From NCBI RefSeq assembly GCF_045862785.1, contig NZ_BQXO01000009.1, forward strand, positions 1 through 17,671: a stretch of 17,671 nt of DNA, in the 5' to 3' direction. Origin of the DNA: Furfurilactobacillus curtus (lineage in GTDB: Bacteria > Bacillota > Bacilli > Lactobacillales > Lactobacillaceae). Below are positions 15,101 through 17,671 of the stretch, in pieces. Made by a program: the position numbers and the translations under genes. The notes beneath the pieces are model-generated. The model had not been told where the DNA came from. It made no database searches and worked only from the letters and a program-made list of their open reading frames with translations. Every line of letters begins with the position of its first letter. The stretch's first letter is position 1.

Positions 15101-17671
15101 GCTGCAATTGCACTATTAGCTTGTGAAGCCGCTGATGAAGCTACACTGTTAGCAGCACTAACTTGTGAGGCTAAGCTGCTAGCTACACTGGCATCAGAGC
15201 TTGCTTGTGAAGCATAACTTGAAGTTAAGCTTGTCGCACTAGAAGTATCACTAGCCAAGCTTTGTAAAGCGCTGTTTGACGGGTTCGCACTAGCTGCGCT
15301 AGAAGCAATCACATTAGCAGAACTGGCAGTTGAACTGGCTGAGCTAGCAATACTGCTTGCTGAATTAGCAACAACTGATGCAGAACTGGCTGACACAGAG
15401 GCTGAGTTAGCGACTGAACTGGCTGAATTAGCGCCACTGGCCATTGATGAAGCAATGCTAGAAGCAATACTCCCAGCTTTATTTGCATCTGAAACAGCCA
15501 CACTAGCAGCGGAACTGGCCTTAACAGCTTCACTCATCGCTTGGCTAGCAGCTGAACTCGTTAATGTTGCATCTGAAGCGGCAACGGAAGCTGCCGTGGA
15601 TGCGTCTGAAGCATAGGATTGGGCAGCTGAAATGTTGCCAGCTGAAATTGCACTGTTGGCTAAGGAAGCCGCATTAGAAGCGTCAGCATTGGCCGAGCTA
15701 ACTAATGTCGCTAAGCTGCTGGCAGCACTTGCGTCAGAACTGGCTGAGACAGCATAACTGGAAGCTTCACTGTTAGCGCTTGAAGTATCCTTAGCAGCAC
15801 TTTGTAACGCACTGTTTGATGGATAGGTGCTGGCAGCAGTCGAAGCCATCGAGTTAGCTGAGCTAGCAACTGAACTAGCCGTGCTGGCAATTTGGCTGGC
15901 ACTGTTAGCAACAGTTGAAGCGCTACTTGCTTCTACGGCTGCTGAACTAGCTTTGCTGCTAGCTGAAGTAACTGTACTGTTGGCAGAACTTGCATCAGAT
16001 CCCATTGAGCTAGCAATTGAGGAAGCAATGCTGGTTGCTAAGCTACCAGCTGAACTTGCATCAGCAGAAGCAATTTGCGCAGCATCACTAGCCTTGTTAG
16101 CTTCACTTAAGGCTTGACTAGCAGCTGAACTGGTCAATACTGCATCAGAAGAGGCCTTAACAGCCGCGCTGGCAGCAGAATCAGCATAATTAGAAGCTGC
16201 AGAATTATCCCCAGCTGCAATTGCACTGTTAGCTAAGGAAGCGGCTGTAGAGGCGGCTTTGTTGGCCGCACTAACGTCGTTGGCTAAGCTACTTGCATGA
16301 CTGGCATCGGAACTAGCCGCCGTTGCGTAACTGGAGGTTACGCTATTAGCACTTGAGGCATCTTGTGCCAAACTTTGTAATGAACTGTTATCTGGATAGG
16401 TGCTAGCAGCTGAACTAGCTACATTATTAGCAGAACTAGCAACGGAACTGGCTGTACTTGCAATTTGGCTCGCATTATTAGCAACTGTTGAAGCATTGTT
16501 GGCAACAACAGAAGCTGAGCTTGCTTGACTACTTGCTGAACTAGCCTGTGAGCTGGCAGAGCTGGCATCACTTAAACCAGCTGCAATACTACTTGCTGAA
16601 TCCCCAGCACCCAGGGCAATCTTGGCCGCGTTGCTGGCCGCTTGGGCTTCAGTCATGGCTTGGGCAGCAGCTGAACTAGCCAAATCAGCTTGATCAGCAG
16701 CAACTTGTGCTTGGTTAGAAGCGGTATCAGCGTACTGTTTTGCTGCCGGAATATCACCAGCAGAGATCGCGCTATTCGCCATCGATGCAGCTGTTGAAGC
16801 TAACAAGTTAGCTTCACTAACGGCTGAAGCAAAACCACTAGCAGCTTTAGCATCAGAACTAGCTTCTACCGCATAACTAGCAGTTGTACTGTTAGCGCTG
16901 GAAGCAACTGTAGCTAAGCTTTGCAAACTACCGTTGTCCGGATACTGACTGGCAGCACTGGAAGCGACTGTATTTGCTGAACTAGCAACGGAACTAGCGG
17001 TGCTGGCAATTTGGCTGGCACTGTTAGCCGTAGTTGATGCCGCACTGGCAACGACAGCAGCGGAACTAGCTTTACTGCTTGCTGAAGTAGCGGTTGAACT
17101 AGCAGAATCCGCGGTCGAACTAGCGGAACTAGCATCGCTCAAACCACTTGCAATGCTACCAGCTGAACTACCGGCAGCGGAGGCAATAATTGCCGCCTTG
17201 CTGGCTTCGAGAGCTTCACTCATTGCTTGACTAGCCGCCGAGCTGGTCAAAGTTGCATTAGAGGCTGCAACAGAGGCAGCGCTTGATGCCGTACTTGCGA
17301 ATCCAGAAGCGGCAGAAAGGTCACCAGCAGCAATGGCACTGTTAGCAGCACCGGCTGCAGAAACGGCTTGCGTGTCAGCAGCACTAACAGTCGCAGCTAA
17401 ATCGCTAGCAGCTTTAGCATCAGAGCTGGCTTTTGTTGCATAACTTGCCGTTGTACTGTTTGCGTCGGAAGCGACTGTAGCTAAGCTTTGCAGACTACCA
17501 TTGTCCGGGTACTGGCTAGCAGCACTCGAAGCAACCGTATTTGCTGAACTAGCGACGGAACTAGCGGTGCTGGCAATTTGGCTGGCACTGTTGGCTACAG
17601 TGGAAGCAGTGCTAGCAACAACAGAAGCTGAATTAGCTGTGCTGCTAGCATCACTGGCAGTCGAACTAGAT
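12139..17671 (-). CDS. Giant Ser/Ala-repeat LPXTG surface protein, SRRP-like adhesin (5' end outside window)
   Basis: At least 1843 codons, open to the right edge. The ATG at 17250 is only a Met inside a repeat (SQAMSEA), and the frame upstream of it encodes the same repeat for another 140 codons, so the true start is outside. The protein is overwhelmingly Ser and Ala. It has about 190-residue repeats, then six of about 100 residues, then an Asn/Gly-rich stalk (about 12320-12560). It ends in LPNTGESDE, a hydrophobic segment and RRRRED, which is a complete sortase A sorting signal. Known serine-rich-repeat proteins of streptococci and lactobacilli are O-glycosylated and exported by SecA2/SecY2. 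Whether this one is cannot be seen here. The Ala content is higher than in classical SxSx repeats. The ligand-binding N-terminus is missing. Confidence 0.9.
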   Translation of the reverse strand, partial: SSSTASDASSTANSASVVASTASTVANSASQIASTASSVASSANTVASSAASQYPDNGSLQSLATVASDANSTTASYATKASSDAKAASDLAATVSAADTQAVSAAGAANSAIAAGDLSAASGFASTASSAASVAASNATLTSSAASQAMSEALEASKAAIIASAAGSSAGSIASGLSDASSASSTADSASSTATSASSKASSAAVVASAASTTANSASQIASTASSVASSANTVASSAASQYPDNGSLQSLATVASSANSTTASYAVEASSDAKAASGFASAVSEANLLASTAASMANSAISAGDIPAAKQYADTASNQAQVAADQADLASSAAAQAMTEAQAASNAAKIALGAGDSASSIAAGLSDASSASSQASSASSQASSASVVANNASTVANNASQIASTASSVASSANNVASSAASTYPDNSSLQSLAQDASSANSVTSSYATAASSDASHASSLANDVSAANKAASTAASLANSAIAAGDNSAASNYADSAASAAVKASSDAVLTSSAASQALSEANKASDAAQIASADASSAGSLATSIASSIASSMGSDASSANSTVTSASSKASSAAVEASSASTVANSASQIASTASSVASSANSMASTAASTYPSNSALQSAAKDTSSANSEASSYAVSASSDASAASSLATLVSSANADASNAASLANSAISAGNISAAQSYASDASTAASVAASDATLTSSAASQAMSEAVKASSAASVAVSDANKAGSIASSIASSMASGANSASSVANSASVSASSASVVANSASSIASSASSTASSANVIASSAASANPSNSALQSLASDTSSATSLTSSYASQASSDASVASSLASQVSAANSVASSAASQANSAIAAGDSSAESNYTSVASSAASVAASNANLTSSAASQAMSEAQKASSAASVASSDADKANSMASSLASSNSTASSQASSASDTASSASSTANSASVAASSASVVANNASDIASTASSVASSANNVVSSTANNYPSNSALQSVASDASSANSAASSYATRASSDASVASSLASQVSSANSVASSAASQANSAIDAGNESAAQSYATKASSAASVAASNATLTSSAASQAMSEAQKASSAAAVATSDVTKASSIASSLASQGSNYASNASSSASLASSAASHASSAASELGSNSAMSSLASDASSAASQASSAASQASSAANTGDESAASSAASVASSAASVAVSDANKGDSMASSLANQGSSYASNASSSASLASSAASHASSVASNNASNSAISSAASNASSAASVASSAASVASSAEQTGNESAASSAASVASSAASTAVSDASQADSLANSAANQSQGSSYATNASSSASLASSAASHASSTASNHASNSALSSLASDASSAASVASSAASVASSTGNTGNSSAASSAASVASSAASVAVSDANKGDSIADSLASQGSSYASNASSSASEASSAASVASSEASNHASNSSLSSLASNASSAASVASSAASQASSAAGAGDQSGASSAASVASSAASVASSDASQATSIGSSLASQNSSYASDASSSASLASSAASTASSDASNNASNSAISSLASNASSAASVASSAASVASSAASAGNDSTASSAASVASSAASVAVSDANQANSIGSSLANNSASASNADSSASLASSAASHAGSVASNNASNSALSSLASNASSAASVASSAASVANSAASAGNGSEASSAASVASSAASTAVSDANAADSLASSLANNGSNANGNNGNGSNGSGSNANGNGENGNNANGNGTGTNGNGTNGNGSNTNGTGANGTTGNGSMTNGASGMGTTGTGATSNVATNAATTGNAASSKTANTNALPNTGESDEVNAVALGGLALMASLTMFGVARRRRED
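12142..12249 (-). other. Cell-wall sorting signal: LPNTG, hydrophobic helix, RRRRED
   Basis: LPNTG is encoded at 12235-12249, followed by ESDE, about 20 hydrophobic residues (ALGGLALMASLTMFGVA) and a positive tail. This is the standard substrate of a housekeeping sortase, which cleaves between Thr and Gly. It is the only sorting signal in the window. Confidence 0.95.
12560..14400 (-). repeat. Six short Ser/Ala repeats, about 295-303 bp each
   Basis: Six copies of about 98-101 residues. Each contains SSYASNASSSASLASSAAS, then a variable NxASNSAISSLAS, several ASSAASVASSAAS blocks, a Gly-Asn/Asp hinge (such as TGNESAASS) and VAVSDANxGDS. Copies are similar at DNA level, with scattered silent differences. 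Confidence 0.85.
14420..17671 (-). repeat. Long Ser/Ala repeats, about 540-573 bp each
   Basis: The marker SSAASQAMSEA (or close variants) occurs at 17221, 16654, 16108, 15535, 14995 and 14425, giving steps of 567, 546, 573, 540 and 570 bp (189, 182, 191, 180 and 190 residues). Each unit also has a YPxNxxLQSxA turn and an AIxAGDxSAA hinge. The array runs past the right edge. The two copies nearest that edge are the most alike by eye around the YPDNGSLQS turn, suggesting recent duplication. Confidence 0.88.

Noticed and set aside
17248..17250. ATG at 17250 as the start of the giant repeat protein
   Set aside because: It is the Met of SQAMSEA inside a repeat, and the open frame with repeat sequence continues upstream to the window edge.
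12560..17671. Regular repeats as a CRISPR array
   Set aside because: The periodic units are coding, hundreds of bases long and have no unique spacers.

Overview
The window looks like a chromosomal adhesin island from a Gram-positive bacterium of the Lactobacillaceae. Pointers to this are KxYKxGKxW-type signal peptides, Muc_B2-type mucin-binding repeats with GPKWPxGT proline linkers, an Ala/Ser-repeat LPXTG protein, purine-rich Shine-Dalgarno sites and moderate GC. The species cannot be named from the sequence. Every real gene found is on the minus strand, so the window is read from right to left. The many plus-strand ORFs are shadows of the Ser/Ala-rich genes.

In transcription order, the right edge opens inside a giant Ser/Ala-repeat protein (12139-17671, 5' end outside the window). 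It has about 190-residue repeats, then about 100-residue repeats, an Asn/Gly-rich stalk and an LPNTG sorting signal. It is followed after 68 bp, with no terminator, by a 910-aa exported protein (9338-12070) with two Ig-like domains, an Ala/Ser helical region and a very hydrophobic Gly-zipper-like core. Four bases after its stop is an 80-codon ORF (9091-9333) encoding one more Ig-like domain; it may be a frameshifted tail. A strong terminator (9024-9066) ends this unit. Next come tRNA-Ser(GCU) with its own terminator, an 822-aa exported CAP-domain protein (5948-8416) with its own leader and terminator, and a 1808-aa mucin-binding-type protein (57-5483).

The mucin-binding protein stops at a TAG inside its sixth Muc_B2 repeat. 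The same frame continues as good repeat sequence to the left edge, so this is probably a single-base nonsense change that removes the rest of the protein, including any cell-wall anchor. The two longer gaps (5484-5947 and 8417-8852) hold terminators, palindromes, candidate promoters and two stretches that read like decayed C-terminal gene fragments.

The three proteins whose N-terminus is visible share a KxYKxGKxW-type signal, a Ser/Thr/Ala-rich stretch after it, and in two cases the same Ig-like domain. This fits a co-exported surface assembly around a serine-rich-repeat adhesin, possibly using the accessory Sec (SecA2/SecY2) route. No secA2, secY2, asp or glycosyltransferase gene is in the window, so that route is inferred.
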